Below are positions 16,227-25,236 of a stretch of 64,000 nucleotides of DNA, one piece after another. The translations under genes and the position numbers were made by a program. A model generated the notes under the pieces. It saw nothing but the letters and a program-made list of their open reading frames with translations, did not search any database and had not been told where the DNA came from. Every line of letters starts with the position of its first letter. Position 1 is the first letter of the stretch. Origin of the DNA: Halobellus clavatus (GTDB taxonomy: Archaea > Halobacteriota > Halobacteria > Halobacteriales > Haloferacaceae); NCBI RefSeq assembly GCF_900107195.1, contig NZ_FNPB01000008.1:117532-181531 (forward strand), given 5' to 3'.

Positions 16227-17096
16227 TCAGACGAGGCCCGCGGCGGCGGCCCGTCCGGCGACGAATCCGATCGCAGCGAGGAACATTCCCCGCTTCAACC
16301 GTCGCTGCCCGATCGACGGATCGGTGAAGGATCGGCGCGTCGCATCGAGCATCACCGCGTCGGCCGCGACGACGATGGCGACGTAGGCCACGCCGAAGGT
16401 CCCCATCAGATACGGGACGGCGCTGGCCCCGACCGCCACGAAGAGGACGACAGCGGCGATCCAGAGCGCGTTCGACTCGCCGATCACGATCGGGAGCGTT
16501 CGGAGGCCCTCCTCGCGGTCGCCCGCGAGATCCTCGACGTCCTTCACGATCTCTCGCGTCGCGGTCGCCAGCGCCGCCAGGGCGAACAGCACGAGGACGG
16601 CCGGGTTCCAGAGGCGGCCCACCGCTGCGGCCCCGAAGAGGAACGTCGACCCCGTGAGATACGCCACGACGACGTTCCCGACGCCGGGAAGCCCCTTGAA
16701 CACCTCCGTGTATGCAACGAGTGCCAGGAGGTTCGCGACGGCGATCGCGAGAGCGGCCAGCGGCAGGGCGAGCGCGGCGACCACCGCACCGAGAAACAGC
16801 GCGACACTGAACGCCAGGGTGCCGCGCGCGGAGACGGCCCCGCGGGGAATCGGGCGGTCCGGGCGGTTGATGCGGTCGATGTCACGGTCGAAGTAGTCGT
16901 TGATCGCGTTGCCCGCGGCGGTCGCACAGACGGTCGCCGTCACGGCCGCGATCACAGCGAGCGGGGCCGCGTCGAACCCTCGCGCGACGAACGCGCCCGT
17001 AAACGTGAGCACGCCCGCAGCGATCGCGTTACCCGGCCGCGTGAGGTCCAGCAGGCCACGGAGCGTGGCGGTCGCCGTCCGCCCGCCTGAGTCCAT
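16227..17096 (-). CDS. geranylgeranylglycerol-phosphate geranylgeranyltransferase (UbiA superfamily, DGGGP synthase)
   Basis: This 289-residue integral membrane prenyltransferase has about nine hydrophobic helices. The first Asp-rich motif is NAINDYFDRDIDRINRP (about residues 64-80), and the second is DVEDLAGDREEG (about 188-199). Both bind prenyl diphosphate through Mg2+. In archaea this enzyme attaches the second geranylgeranyl chain to glycerol-1-phosphate, the step that makes the diether lipid backbone. UbiA relatives that prenylate quinones look similar, but the length and the NDYFDRDID wording favour the lipid enzyme. The start ATG at 17096 is 45 bases from the upstream kinase gene's stop. 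Confidence 0.85.
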   Translation of the reverse strand: MDSGGRTATATLRGLLDLTRPGNAIAAGVLTFTGAFVARGFDAAPLAVIAAVTATVCATAAGNAINDYFDRDIDRINRPDRPIPRGAVSARGTLAFSVALFLGAVVAALALPLAALAIAVANLLALVAYTEVFKGLPGVGNVVVAYLTGSTFLFGAAAVGRLWNPAVLVLFALAALATATREIVKDVEDLAGDREEGLRTLPIVIGESNALWIAAVVLFVAVGASAVPYLMGTFGVAYVAIVVAADAVMLDATRRSFTDPSIGQRRLKRGMFLAAIGFVAGRAAAAGLV

Positions 17097-17141
17097 ACCT
17101 ACTCGGTGCCCGCGGCGGCGAAATAAAGGGCGCGGAGTCGA

Positions 17142-18350
17142 TCAGCCGTTCTCGGCTGTGGGTCCGGTTCCCACCGCTCGCTCCGGCGCGTCGATGCGGA
17201 ACTCGAACCGGGCCCCACCGTCGACGCTCTCGTCGATATCGATCTGCCAGCCGTGCGCCGCCGCGATCCGGCTGACGATCGCCAGTCCAAGCCCGCTTCC
17301 GTTCGCGTTCGAGGAATACCCTGATTTGAGCACGCTCTCCCGCTCGGATTCGGGAATTCCATCGCCGTCGTCAGCGACGTAGAACCCCTTCCCGTCCGAG
17401 AGCGGGCCGACGGAGACAGTCAGACCGGGATCCGCCCGCGGTTGGGAGGAGTGGTCCGTCGAGCCCTGCTCAGCGATGGCTTCCGCAGCCGGTGGCTGAG
17501 CACTCACGGCACCGTGTTCGACGGCGTTTCGAAGGAGGTTCTCCAAGAGTTGAGACAGGCGCTCGGGATCGGCCTCGACTGTCGCGGACGCCTCGACGTC
17601 GAGGCGGGCGTCCCCGGTCGGGACGTTCGACCAGCAGCGCTCGACGAACGATTCCAGATCGACCTCCTCCGTCTCGTCGATATCGCGTCCGCTCCGGGCC
17701 AATTCCATCGACTGCTCGATGAGCGTCGCCATCCGCTCGTGGGCGGCCTCGATGTTTTCGAAGTACTCCTCGCTCGGCTCCCGTCGCGCGAGTTCCAGAT
17801 TTCCAGCCGCGACGTTGAGCGGGTTCCTGAGGTCGTGCGCGACGGATTCCGCGAACCCAACGAGCCGCTGATTCTGCGTTTCGATTTCGCGACGCTGCTG
17901 GCTCTGTCTGTCGGCGCGAATAGCGTGCCAGATCCGCCGGGCTTCTAAGAGCCCGATTCCGAGCCCCGCGGCACCGCCGACGCTCGCTGCGAAGAGTGCC
18001 CACCCGAGGTTGTTGTGCAGGGACCCTGCGGGCCACGTCGCGATCATCACCAGGTTCAATGATAGAAAGCCGGCGAGTCCCCCGACGAACCAGTTCCGGA
18101 TCCGAGCGTGGTACTTCATCGGGAGCTCGCTCCGTTTGAGCCACCGGCTCCCGTACACCATCGCGGCGAGGAAGGGATAGATCGTCACCACGCTGACGTG
18201 GAAGTCGGACGCGATCAGTTGGTCGATAGAGAGGCCTCTGAGAATGGCAAACGAGAGCAGGTGGACGGCAAAGAGACCGAATGCGACCGCCCGAACGTAG
18301 CGGGGAAGGTTCGCGGTGATCGTGTCGATACCCCCATCGGTGTCGCTCAT
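17142..18350 (-). CDS. sensor histidine kinase with multi-pass membrane N-terminus
   Basis: This is a 402-residue kinase. Residues 1-140 hold about four transmembrane helices with no extracellular domain. A short coiled segment (QQRREIETQNQRL) leads to the HisKA dimerisation helix with SVAHDLRNPLN (phospho-His near 171). The HATPase domain shows ENLLRNAVEHG (N box), DDGDGIPE (G1) and GSGLGLAIVSR (G2). It probably senses a membrane or cytoplasmic signal and passes phosphate to a receiver encoded elsewhere, since no response regulator is adjacent. A TATA-like element lies 26 bases ahead of the ATG at 18350. Confidence 0.9.
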   Translation of the reverse strand: MSDTDGGIDTITANLPRYVRAVAFGLFAVHLLSFAILRGLSIDQLIASDFHVSVVTIYPFLAAMVYGSRWLKRSELPMKYHARIRNWFVGGLAGFLSLNLVMIATWPAGSLHNNLGWALFAASVGGAAGLGIGLLEARRIWHAIRADRQSQQRREIETQNQRLVGFAESVAHDLRNPLNVAAGNLELARREPSEEYFENIEAAHERMATLIEQSMELARSGRDIDETEEVDLESFVERCWSNVPTGDARLDVEASATVEADPERLSQLLENLLRNAVEHGAVSAQPPAAEAIAEQGSTDHSSQPRADPGLTVSVGPLSDGKGFYVADDGDGIPESERESVLKSGYSSNANGSGLGLAIVSRIAAAHGWQIDIDESVDGGARFEFRIDAPERAVGTGPTAENG

Positions 18351-18371
18351 AGTATTGTGTCGTGAGTCGAT

Positions 18372-18379
18372 TTGTATAG
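18372..18379 (-). promoter_or_regulatory. TATA box for the 17142-18350 kinase gene
   Basis: On the minus strand the sequence reads CTATACAAA, centred about 26 bases before the ATG at 18350. That is the spacing expected for a nearly leaderless haloarchaeal transcript. Confidence 0.5.
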
Positions 18380-18563
18380 CTGTTCCCTTATCAAAATCAG
18401 TATTGATAATTAAGCGTTAGTGGATCGGCAGTGCACTCACATACGGACTTAGAAACGTCTTCTACCCACAGATCCATTTCAATATTGAGAATAAGAGATA
18501 GAGAGATAGAACACGTCGGGTGGAAAGATAGCACAAAGTAGCGGGGCGCCCACTATCAACCCG

Positions 18564-19079
18564 ATGGCTTGGGACGCACTCGGCGACGACGACAGGCGCG
18601 TGGCCGATGCTGACGATGCCGGTGCGATAGTCAGCCCCGACAGGCAGTACCGGTACTGTCTGTGGCGGACGTGGGATCGGGCTGAACCGACGGTCGCCTT
18701 CGTCGCGCTCAACCCCTCGACTGCGGACGAGACGCAGAACGACAACACGGTCACGACGTGCGAGCGGTTCGCGCGGGACTGGGGATACGGACAACTGGTC
18801 CTCGGGAACCTCTTTGCTTACCGAGCGACCGATCGGGAGGACCTCAAACGGGCTCGTGATCCTGTCGGGCCGCGGAACGACGAGTACCTCCGCCGGATTG
18901 TCGCTGGGGCCGACCGAGTCGTCGCCGCCTGGGGTATCGACGGGACGTACCGTGACCGTGCGAGCGAGGTCGTTTCCACTCTCGACGTCGAGTGGGACGC
19001 GCTGACGACGACTCGGGAGGGACACCCCGGCCACCCGCTGCGCAAGTCGGCCGATCTGGAGCCGGAACCGTGGCCGTAA
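18564..19079 (+). CDS. DUF1643 domain protein
   Basis: This 171-residue protein carries the DUF1643 signature VAFVALNPSTADETQNDNTV (about 49-68), then RFARDWGYGQLVLGNLFAYRAT and a GPRNDEYL segment. DUF1643 proteins occur across bacteria, archaea and phages; their biochemical activity is unknown. The N-terminus RYRYCLWRTWD-type strand is also typical (here QYRYCLWRTWD). The upstream 100 bases are AT-rich and probably hold the promoter. It is followed 77 bases on by a separately promoted NUDIX gene. Confidence 0.85.
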   Translation: MAWDALGDDDRRVADADDAGAIVSPDRQYRYCLWRTWDRAEPTVAFVALNPSTADETQNDNTVTTCERFARDWGYGQLVLGNLFAYRATDREDLKRARDPVGPRNDEYLRRIVAGADRVVAAWGIDGTYRDRASEVVSTLDVEWDALTTTREGHPGHPLRKSADLEPEPWP

Positions 19080-19123
19080 GTGAGGCCTCGAACCCTCTCC
19101 GAGATCAGTTCGTTCCGAGGACG

Positions 19124-19129
19124 GTTTAT
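19124..19129 (+). promoter_or_regulatory. TATA box for the NUDIX gene
   Basis: TTTATA lies about 30 bases ahead of the ATG at 19157, indicating a leaderless or near-leaderless transcript. It also supports 19157 over longer open-frame starts. Confidence 0.6.
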
Positions 19130-19156
19130 AGATCCCGCGGCACCGTTCACTCACGA

Positions 19157-19699
19157 ATGACTGACGAGTGGCCCGTGCTCGATTCCGAGATCGAGTACGC
19201 GAACCCGTACTTTGCGGTCGAACGGGAAGCCGTCGAACAACCGGACGGGACCCCGAACGACTATTACCGAATCGACTTCGATGCTGCGGGCGGCGTCATC
19301 GCGCTCGGCGTCGACGACGGCGACGTCCTGTTCGTCGAACTGTATCGCCCGCGCCTGCAACGTCGCTTGCTCGAACTCCCCGGCGGCGGGATCGATGATG
19401 GCGAGACGCCCGAAGCGGCTGCGCGCCGTGAGTTCGCCGAGGAAACTGGGTTCGAGCCGTCGACGACGACGCACCTCGGGTCGTTTTATTTCAGCGCGTG
19501 GACCCGCGCCCAACGAGACGTCGTCTGGGTCGACGACTTCAGCCCCGCTCCGGCGCACGAGACTGAACCGGAAGTGCAGGATATCAAGCGCGTTCCCGTC
19601 GCGGACGCACTCAACCGTGTCTGCGACGATCCAGCGGCCGAGTGGAACCTGACCCCGCTGATCCTCGCCCAGCGTGAGGGGTTCATCGAGGGACTGTAA
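19157..19699 (+). CDS. NUDIX hydrolase, ADP-ribose pyrophosphatase type
   Basis: This 180-residue protein has a complete Nudix box, GGGIDDGETPEAAARREFAE then ETGF (about 76-99), satisfying GX5EX7REUXEEXGU. The N-terminal Y-A-N-P-Y-F strand and a later FYFSAWTRAQRD segment resemble ADP-ribose/nucleoside-diphosphate-sugar hydrolases. They cleave X-diphosphate linkages with Mg2+. An open frame extends upstream into DUF1643, but the TATA box and domain boundary put the start at ATG 19157. The substrate is inferred only from subfamily look. Confidence 0.85.
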   Translation: MTDEWPVLDSEIEYANPYFAVEREAVEQPDGTPNDYYRIDFDAAGGVIALGVDDGDVLFVELYRPRLQRRLLELPGGGIDDGETPEAAARREFAEETGFEPSTTTHLGSFYFSAWTRAQRDVVWVDDFSPAPAHETEPEVQDIKRVPVADALNRVCDDPAAEWNLTPLILAQREGFIEGL

Positions 19700-19770
19700 C
19701 CGATCGTTACCGAGTGCGTTCCGGCTCATCTCACCGCCGCTCCTTTTGGGATCGACCCCCTCTTACCCGT

Positions 19771-20625
19771 ATGCCCCGGATCGAAACGATCCGCGACGCC
19801 GGCGGATCCGTGTGTGAAGATCTCGTGCGTACCACTGCGGGGGCCGCGTGGGTACTCGACGGGACGAGCGGGTTTGGCGACCGATCGTTCACCGACGCGG
19901 CGAGCGACGGTCGTTGGTACGTCGAGACCCTCGATGCCGCCCTTCGTTCGCGCATCGACCGCGACGGCCCACTCGACGCACTTCTCGAAGCGTCGATCGC
20001 CGACACTGCGGAGGATCTCGCTCAGTGCGTGCCAGACAGCGCCGATTCCTCGCTCGAAACGGCTGTCAAGCGCTACGAACTGCCCGCCTGTACGGCCTCG
20101 GTTCTCAGATGGGACGACGACCGGATCGAGTACCTCACGCTCTGTGACGCGTCGACGCTTTACCGACGCTCTGACGGCGGCACTGAACGGATCACCTCTC
20201 CCGGGATTCTCGACGAGATCGACGCGGAGACGCAGCGCCGGCGAAACCTGGCCAGAGCGGGTGGCGAGACGACCGACAGGGACGTCCGCGCGTACATCCG
20301 TGAGACTCGCCAGTACGCTAACACACCCGGCGGCTACTGGGTCGCCCAGACGAATCCGCTCGCGGCGCGGTTCGCGACCGATGGAACGATCGAGCGAACG
20401 GAGGTTGACGCGGTGGTGCTGCACTCCGACGGCTTGGATCCGATTGTGGAAGTACACGACGCACTAACCGACTGGGGTGCCGTACTCTCCGCGGCTATCA
20501 GCGAGGGCGCGGAGGCCGTCGTCGAGGAGTTACGGCGCGCCGAGAGCGCCCTCCCGAAGAGTGCGTCTACCGGCGTCCGAACCGGCGATGACGTCGCTCT
20601 CGCATTGGTGGGTTTCACTGAGTGA
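19771..20625 (+). CDS. PP2C-like (PPM) family protein
   Basis: This 284-residue protein has a PP2C-fold look. The N-terminal AWVLDGTSGFGDRSFTD segment matches the metal-binding Asp/Gly strand of PPM phosphatases. A middle SVLRWDDDRIEYLTLCDAST strand pair aligns with the 'GD' region, and the C-terminal TGDDVALALVGF matches the final acidic-strand motif (DD). It is probably a Ser/Thr phosphatase, or a divergent member with altered metal sites, since the canonical DGxGG is DGTSG here. Start at ATG 19771; an extension to 19714 is open but unlikely. It converges with the orphan 20672 gene. Confidence 0.65.
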   Translation: MPRIETIRDAGGSVCEDLVRTTAGAAWVLDGTSGFGDRSFTDAASDGRWYVETLDAALRSRIDRDGPLDALLEASIADTAEDLAQCVPDSADSSLETAVKRYELPACTASVLRWDDDRIEYLTLCDASTLYRRSDGGTERITSPGILDEIDAETQRRRNLARAGGETTDRDVRAYIRETRQYANTPGGYWVAQTNPLAARFATDGTIERTEVDAVVLHSDGLDPIVEVHDALTDWGAVLSAAISEGAEAVVEELRRAESALPKSASTGVRTGDDVALALVGFTE

Positions 20626-20671
20626 CTCCGACGACTGAATAATCTCTCAGACCTGTTCACTCGCCGGCCGA

Positions 20672-22327
20672 TCACGGGAGCGGCGAAAGGGTGTTTGTCA
20701 ACGTTTCCTCCGCCACCCAGCGGAACTTCCGGATCCGCTCGTTTCGTCCCGCGTACGGCATCCGCCACACGTCGGCGTAGGACACGTCGTCCCGCTCCAC
20801 GACCCCGACGTCGTCAGCAGTGAGTCCTTTGAGTTGTGCGGGAGCGTCGCTGTGTTGTGCCAGGTCTGCGATCCGCTCGGGGGCGCGGAAGCTTGCGCCC
20901 GCGAAATTGAACAGTGCAGATTCGGGCGTCGGGACGAGGTCGTACGCTTCAGCGTGTCGAGCCAGGTCCAACAGCGTCCACGCTGCGGTTCCAACGTGGA
21001 GTGTGTCTCCGACCCCGGAGGCGATGTGCCGCGCGCTGAAGCTCTCGTCGCTGTCACCGAGCAACCGTTTGCGCACTCGTCGGGAGAGACTCGGCGTTCG
21101 GTCGTTGTGATCGGCGACGATCGTCGCGTACTCGTCGTACGTGGTTCCGTCGTCGACGACCGTGTTGAGTCGATCTCTGAGTGCCTCGTAGTGATCGTCG
21201 AAGTGGTCCGCCCGTCCCGCGAGGAACCGGTATCGGTCGCCTAATTCCAGTTCGCGAGCCTCTGACGGCGAAAATCGGAGCAGTTCGGAGAGGTGAGCGC
21301 CGTCGGTCTCCCAGATATTCAGCTCTTTCGTCTGTAGCGGCTCGTCCTGAATCGTCCCCTCGAGTCGGTTCCAGAGATTGCCGAAGAGCGCTTTCGCCTG
21401 TGAGAGGAGATAATCTACGTACCGACGAGCCGGGTTGGGGCCGACGTCGACACTCCCAGTGAAGTCGCAGTAGTATGCCGGGGTCCCGTAATGATTCCAG
21501 AGGACGTAGGCTGTCCTGACCAGCGTCTCGCGGGTTTCCGCTTCGCCGGAAACGTAGCGCTCTGCGAGTTCGCGGAGATTGTTGGTTCGCTCCTGATCCG
21601 CGGTGATGACGTTGTATACGTCGTCGAGCAGGCGAAGTTTGACCGCCCGTTCGACGATATACTCCTGAAGGTCGTCGTGAACGTCGACGCCGTGTACGTT
21701 GTCGATACCCTCTGTCGGCAACGACGCCCAGGGTTCCTGTTCCTTCCAGCGACGCTTCGTCGCCTCGATGTCGATTCTGTCGCCACCCGGTGCCCGCACG
21801 TAGGCGGCGGTGTCGTCGAGTTTCTCGGTTGCGGCGGCCTCCAGCGTCGTATCGACGAGATTGAGATACTTCGGCTCGACTTCCCACCGAGTCTCCTCCT
21901 CGTCGACGCGCTCGAAGAACGACTCGATGGCCTCGGCGGCGTTCGGTCCGTACTGTTCTCGCCGTACAAGCATCGGTACGAACCAGCCGTCAGCGGTCAG
22001 TTTGGCGAGTGTCTCGCTCCGACAGCCGAACTCCCGCAGGACGTACTCGTCGAAACTGAGACGATCGAGTGCGCCTGGATTGATGAATCCCGCTACTCGT
22101 CGATAGAGCAGCGGATAGTCGCTGGCCCACCCGCAGGCTTTCGTGTAGTACGAGAGCGGAATCCGCCGTTTTGACCCGTCAGAGCCACCTGCCTCGTCGT
22201 AGAGTTCCTCGAAGAACGAGCGGCGCGGGTACCCCTCGCGAAACGCCGACATCGATGCCGGTGGATTGTCGATCGCATCCTGGCGCTGTGTTTCGATCGT
22301 TCCCCAGAGGTCACCGTCGATCGGCAT
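20672..22327 (-). CDS. uncharacterised 551-residue protein next to tRNA-Thr
   Basis: I recognise no domain. The protein looks soluble and mostly helical, rich in Asp, Glu, Arg, Leu and Tyr, with no signal peptide, membrane helix, P-loop or cysteine cluster. Segments that look conserved by eye are SYYTKACGWASDYPLLYRR, VLWNHYGTPAYYCDFTGS and the C-terminal RIRKFRWVAEETL. The ATG at 22327 (MPIDGDLW) is preferred to an open extension to 22411. It is encoded downstream of the tRNA-Thr gene on the same strand and converges with the PP2C-like gene. Function unknown. Confidence 0.75.
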   Translation of the reverse strand: MPIDGDLWGTIETQRQDAIDNPPASMSAFREGYPRRSFFEELYDEAGGSDGSKRRIPLSYYTKACGWASDYPLLYRRVAGFINPGALDRLSFDEYVLREFGCRSETLAKLTADGWFVPMLVRREQYGPNAAEAIESFFERVDEEETRWEVEPKYLNLVDTTLEAAATEKLDDTAAYVRAPGGDRIDIEATKRRWKEQEPWASLPTEGIDNVHGVDVHDDLQEYIVERAVKLRLLDDVYNVITADQERTNNLRELAERYVSGEAETRETLVRTAYVLWNHYGTPAYYCDFTGSVDVGPNPARRYVDYLLSQAKALFGNLWNRLEGTIQDEPLQTKELNIWETDGAHLSELLRFSPSEARELELGDRYRFLAGRADHFDDHYEALRDRLNTVVDDGTTYDEYATIVADHNDRTPSLSRRVRKRLLGDSDESFSARHIASGVGDTLHVGTAAWTLLDLARHAEAYDLVPTPESALFNFAGASFRAPERIADLAQHSDAPAQLKGLTADDVGVVERDDVSYADVWRMPYAGRNERIRKFRWVAEETLTNTLSPLP

Positions 22328-22459
22328 ACGAACCTGTTCAGGATCCGACTGCTTAGTCTTTGAGTCTAGTGGAACTACGCAGTTGTAAAGACACGCGAGG
22401 CCGGAAGGCAAAATCCCATTGGCACGTTGCTCACTGACGTTAGTGCATCGACAGAAGAG

Positions 22460-22532
22460 AGCCGGAGGAGGGATTTGAACCCTCGACCTATTCCTTACGA
22501 AGGAATCGCTCTGCCAGCTGAGCTACCCCGGC
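22460..22532 (-). tRNA. tRNA-Thr (anticodon CGT)
   Basis: On the minus strand a full cloverleaf can be drawn. The acceptor stem GCCGGGG pairs with CTCCGGC (one G-T), the D-arm contains AGCTCAGCTGGCAGAGC, and the anticodon stem ATTCC/GGAAT encloses TTCGTAA with anticodon CGT. The T-arm is GAGGG TTCAAAT CCCTC. The base after the acceptor is T, matching the U73 usual in archaeal tRNA-Thr. CCA is not encoded and no intron is present. Confidence 0.95.
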
Positions 22533-22587
22533 ACGGTCGTCGTTACGCACTCAGGTGTACTCCGATGATTTAGAAAAGGCTTCCGAA

Positions 22588-23571
22588 TCAACGCGCCGTC
22601 AGGCGGACGTCGAGGCAGACGTTGTACTCGTGCGGCGCGTACGATCGGACGATCCGCTCGGTCTCGACCGTGACTTCGTAGTCCGGTTCGGCGGCCTCAC
22701 GGATGGCTCGTTCGCCCGGGCCGAAGGGATCGTCCTCGTGCTGGATGTCGTAGTAGTGAAGCACGCACTCCTCGCCAGCGAGCGTCACCGCCGTGTCCAG
22801 GAACTCGTCGGCGCTGTGGGGGAGGTTCATCACCAGCCGGTCGGTCCAGTCGGCGTACTCGTCGGTGAGACCGCGGACGTCACCTTCGATGGCGGTCACG
22901 CGATCGGCCACGCCGTTGCGACGGGCGTTCTCGCGGAGGTAGGTCACGGCCGTCGCGTTGAGATCGCAACCCACCACCTCGGCTCCCCGGCCGGCCATCG
23001 GCACGGCGAAGGGACCGACGCCGGCGAACATATCCAGAGCGCGCTCCCCCGCAGCGACCTGTTCGATCACGCGGTGTCGCTCGGTCGCGAGCCGCGGCGA
23101 GAAGTAGACGGCCGCGATGTCCAGCGCGAACTCGTAGCCGTACTCCCGGTGGACGGTCTCCGTCGACTCCCCGACTAGCACGTCCCACTCGCGGACGCGG
23201 AGTTCACCCTTCACCTTCGAGGCCCGGTTGACGACGGTCGACGCGCGGAGGTCGGAGTCGACAATCGCGTCGGCGATCCGCCGGGCGCGCTCCTCGTCGT
23301 CCTCGTCGAGAATGACGATGTCCCCGAGCCGCTCGTAGGAGGGCTCGAAGCCCAGCAGTTCCGCGGGCGCCGTCTGCGTCTCCCGCACGGGGGCGTCGTA
23401 CGCGACGACGTCGTGCTGCTCGGGCACCGCTTCCGCGTCGATCACGGGGATGTAGAGCGATCCGTCCTCGACGGTGATCTCCCGCTCGCGATCCAGGAGG
23501 TCACGCGAGGCGAGCGCGCTCCGGACCGCCTCGCCTTCGCTCGTCGAGACGCGGACGCAGGGGACGGTCAT
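22588..23571 (-). CDS. trm5: tRNA (guanine37-N1)-methyltransferase Trm5
   Basis: This 327-residue class I SAM methyltransferase modifies G37 next to the anticodon, preventing frameshifts. The N-terminal domain (residues 1-80) and a middle RNA-binding domain lead to FSPRLATERHRV. The SAM loop is DMFAGVGPFAVPMA, and the catalytic motif IV is NLPHSADEF, as in aTrm5. The ending HEYNVCLDVRL is also characteristic. Length equals archaeal Trm5. It starts at ATG 23571. It lies upstream of tRNA-Thr on the same strand; the proximity may be coincidental. Confidence 0.9.
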   Translation of the reverse strand: MTVPCVRVSTSEGEAVRSALASRDLLDREREITVEDGSLYIPVIDAEAVPEQHDVVAYDAPVRETQTAPAELLGFEPSYERLGDIVILDEDDEERARRIADAIVDSDLRASTVVNRASKVKGELRVREWDVLVGESTETVHREYGYEFALDIAAVYFSPRLATERHRVIEQVAAGERALDMFAGVGPFAVPMAGRGAEVVGCDLNATAVTYLRENARRNGVADRVTAIEGDVRGLTDEYADWTDRLVMNLPHSADEFLDTAVTLAGEECVLHYYDIQHEDDPFGPGERAIREAAEPDYEVTVETERIVRSYAPHEYNVCLDVRLTAR

Positions 23572-23680
23572 ACCGGGACGTCGCGAGCGATCGGAGTAAG
23601 CGTGACGTTTCGCCCCGTGTCGGCGGCGACACTGGAATCACAGTGAGGGCCGCCACGCCGGTCGTGTCAGCCTGCCGTGG

Positions 23681-24535
23681 TCACTCCGCCGGCACGACGA
23701 GCACGGGCATCTCCGAAAGCCGGACGACTTTCTCCGCGACACTCCCCAAGACGAACCGCTCGACCCCCGTCCGCCCGTGCGTCCCGAGCACGACGAGATC
23801 CGCGCTCGTCCGCTCACAGACGTCGAGAATCTTCCGGTGCGGCACCCCGTGTTCGATCACCTGGCTGCTCTCGACGCCCGCCTCCGTCGCTCGCGACGTG
23901 ACTCGTTCGACCGCCGCGGTGGCAGCCTCTTCCAGAGCTGCGGTCGTCTCGCTCGATCGGACTGGCCCCACTGGAACGACCGAGAGCGCGCGGACGCCGG
24001 CGCCGAATCGGTCGGCGAGCCCCACGCCCCACCGTTCGGCCGGCACGGCGGCGTCGCTCCCGTCGGTCGGGACGACCACGTTCCGATACGGTCGTTCGCC
24101 GGTCGCGTCCTCCCGGACGGTCAGGACGGGCACCGGCGAGAGACGGACCAGTTTCTCCGCGACGCTGCCGAGGACGTACCGGTCGAGCCCGGTCCGACCG
24201 TGCGTTCCCATCGCGATCAGATCGATCCCCTCGCGGTCGACGACCGACAGGAGTTCCTCGTGGGGGAACCCGGACTCCACCGCGGTTCTGACCGTCGCTC
24301 CCGCGTCCTGTACCCGTGCTGCGGCGTCGGTGACGGCCTCTTCGAGTTCGGCTTCGACCTCGCTGCGCTCTGCGACGCTCGACAGTCCGTACGGGTCGAC
24401 GACCGCCACGAGGTGAACCGTCGCGTCCGCCTCCACTGCGAGCGAGATCCCGTGCTCGAGGGCCGGCATCGCGCTCTCACTCCCATCGAGCGGAACGAGT
24501 ATCCGATCGACTGCGACCGACGTGGGGCTGGTCAT
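23681..24535 (-). CDS. universal stress protein, tandem UspA domains
   Basis: This 284-residue cytoplasmic protein is made of two Usp domains. The first starts DRILVPLDGSESAMPALEHG and ends with GTHGRTGLDRYVLGSVAEKL. The second starts NVVVPTDGSDAAVPAERWG and ends GTHGRTGVERFVLGSVAEK. Both keep the GxxGx9G(S/T) ATP-binding loop, so both may bind nucleotide. Haloarchaeal Usp proteins are stress- and energy-related; a specific role cannot be read here. It follows the 24593 gene on the same strand with a 57-base gap and is not obviously in one operon with trm5. Confidence 0.9.
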   Translation of the reverse strand: MTSPTSVAVDRILVPLDGSESAMPALEHGISLAVEADATVHLVAVVDPYGLSSVAERSEVEAELEEAVTDAAARVQDAGATVRTAVESGFPHEELLSVVDREGIDLIAMGTHGRTGLDRYVLGSVAEKLVRLSPVPVLTVREDATGERPYRNVVVPTDGSDAAVPAERWGVGLADRFGAGVRALSVVPVGPVRSSETTAALEEAATAAVERVTSRATEAGVESSQVIEHGVPHRKILDVCERTSADLVVLGTHGRTGVERFVLGSVAEKVVRLSEMPVLVVPAE

Positions 24536-24592
24536 ACGCGCTCCTTCGTCGGGTGCCGAGAAAAAGTCCGTCCCTGCGAGCGGGTCGGGTGC

Positions 24593-25099
24593 TCACTCGG
24601 TTGCGTCCGTGTCGGGCCCGGAACCGCGCTCATCCGACGACGTCGAATCCGACGCGGCAGTCTCCGGTCGGGCGTCGTCGAGCGTCCAGCCGTCGGGGCC
24701 GGGGGCGTGCCGGCGGGCGGCCACCGATTCGCGATCGGGCCTCCCTCCACTGGACGGTGGGCGTTCACCGCCCGTCGCTCCGTCGCGCCCGTCGCTCTCC
24801 CCGACGACGTCGAGGTACGATTCGACGGCGGCGGCGGCCGCCTCGGGGTCGGTGTAACTGTCGCCGAGGCCGACCTCCTGCCGGTGCCAGCCCTCCTCGC
24901 CGACGTAGACGTCGACCCACCAGTACAGCGACAGCCCCTTCGAGAACTCCACGATACGGATGCGGTGGTCGCCGCGGTCGTTCTCGTAGACGGCCGTTCG
25001 GTCGCGGTACTGCGCCGACCATCCCTCGGGGCGGTCGATGTCGTACGGATCCCCCGGTCGGAACTCCTCGAAGTCGACGGGCGCACCCTCGTCGATCAT
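24593..25099 (-). CDS. hypothetical acidic protein (168 aa)
   Basis: I do not recognise the family. Residues 10-100 form a beta-rich domain (GWSAQYRDRTAVYENDRGD, then LYWWVDVYVGEEG) ending in a helix AAAAAVESYLDVV. Residues 105-168 are a disordered Ser/Asp/Gly/Pro-rich tail. The frame is open far upstream but becomes arginine-rich antisense-like sequence beyond ATG 25099, so that start is used. It lies downstream of the copper ATPase gene on the same strand, with about 137 bases between, so membership in that operon is uncertain. Confidence 0.6.
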   Translation of the reverse strand: MIDEGAPVDFEEFRPGDPYDIDRPEGWSAQYRDRTAVYENDRGDHRIRIVEFSKGLSLYWWVDVYVGEEGWHRQEVGLGDSYTDPEAAAAAVESYLDVVGESDGRDGATGGERPPSSGGRPDRESVAARRHAPGPDGWTLDDARPETAASDSTSSDERGSGPDTDATE

Positions 25100-25236
25100 C
25101 GGAACGATGCAAAACAGGGGCGCACCGAACTTGTACTTCCCGGTTCGGCCGTTTTTCCCGTCGTCGTGGCAGGCCGAGCATCCGGGATCGGGCCTCCCCG
25201 GCGATTGAGACGGTCCAGGCCGGTGCGCACACCGCG

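Noticed and set aside
20625..22532. Integrated element with att repeat at tRNA-Thr
   Set aside because: No second copy of the tRNA 3' end and no integrase are visible in the window. I keep the locus only as an interesting neighbourhood.
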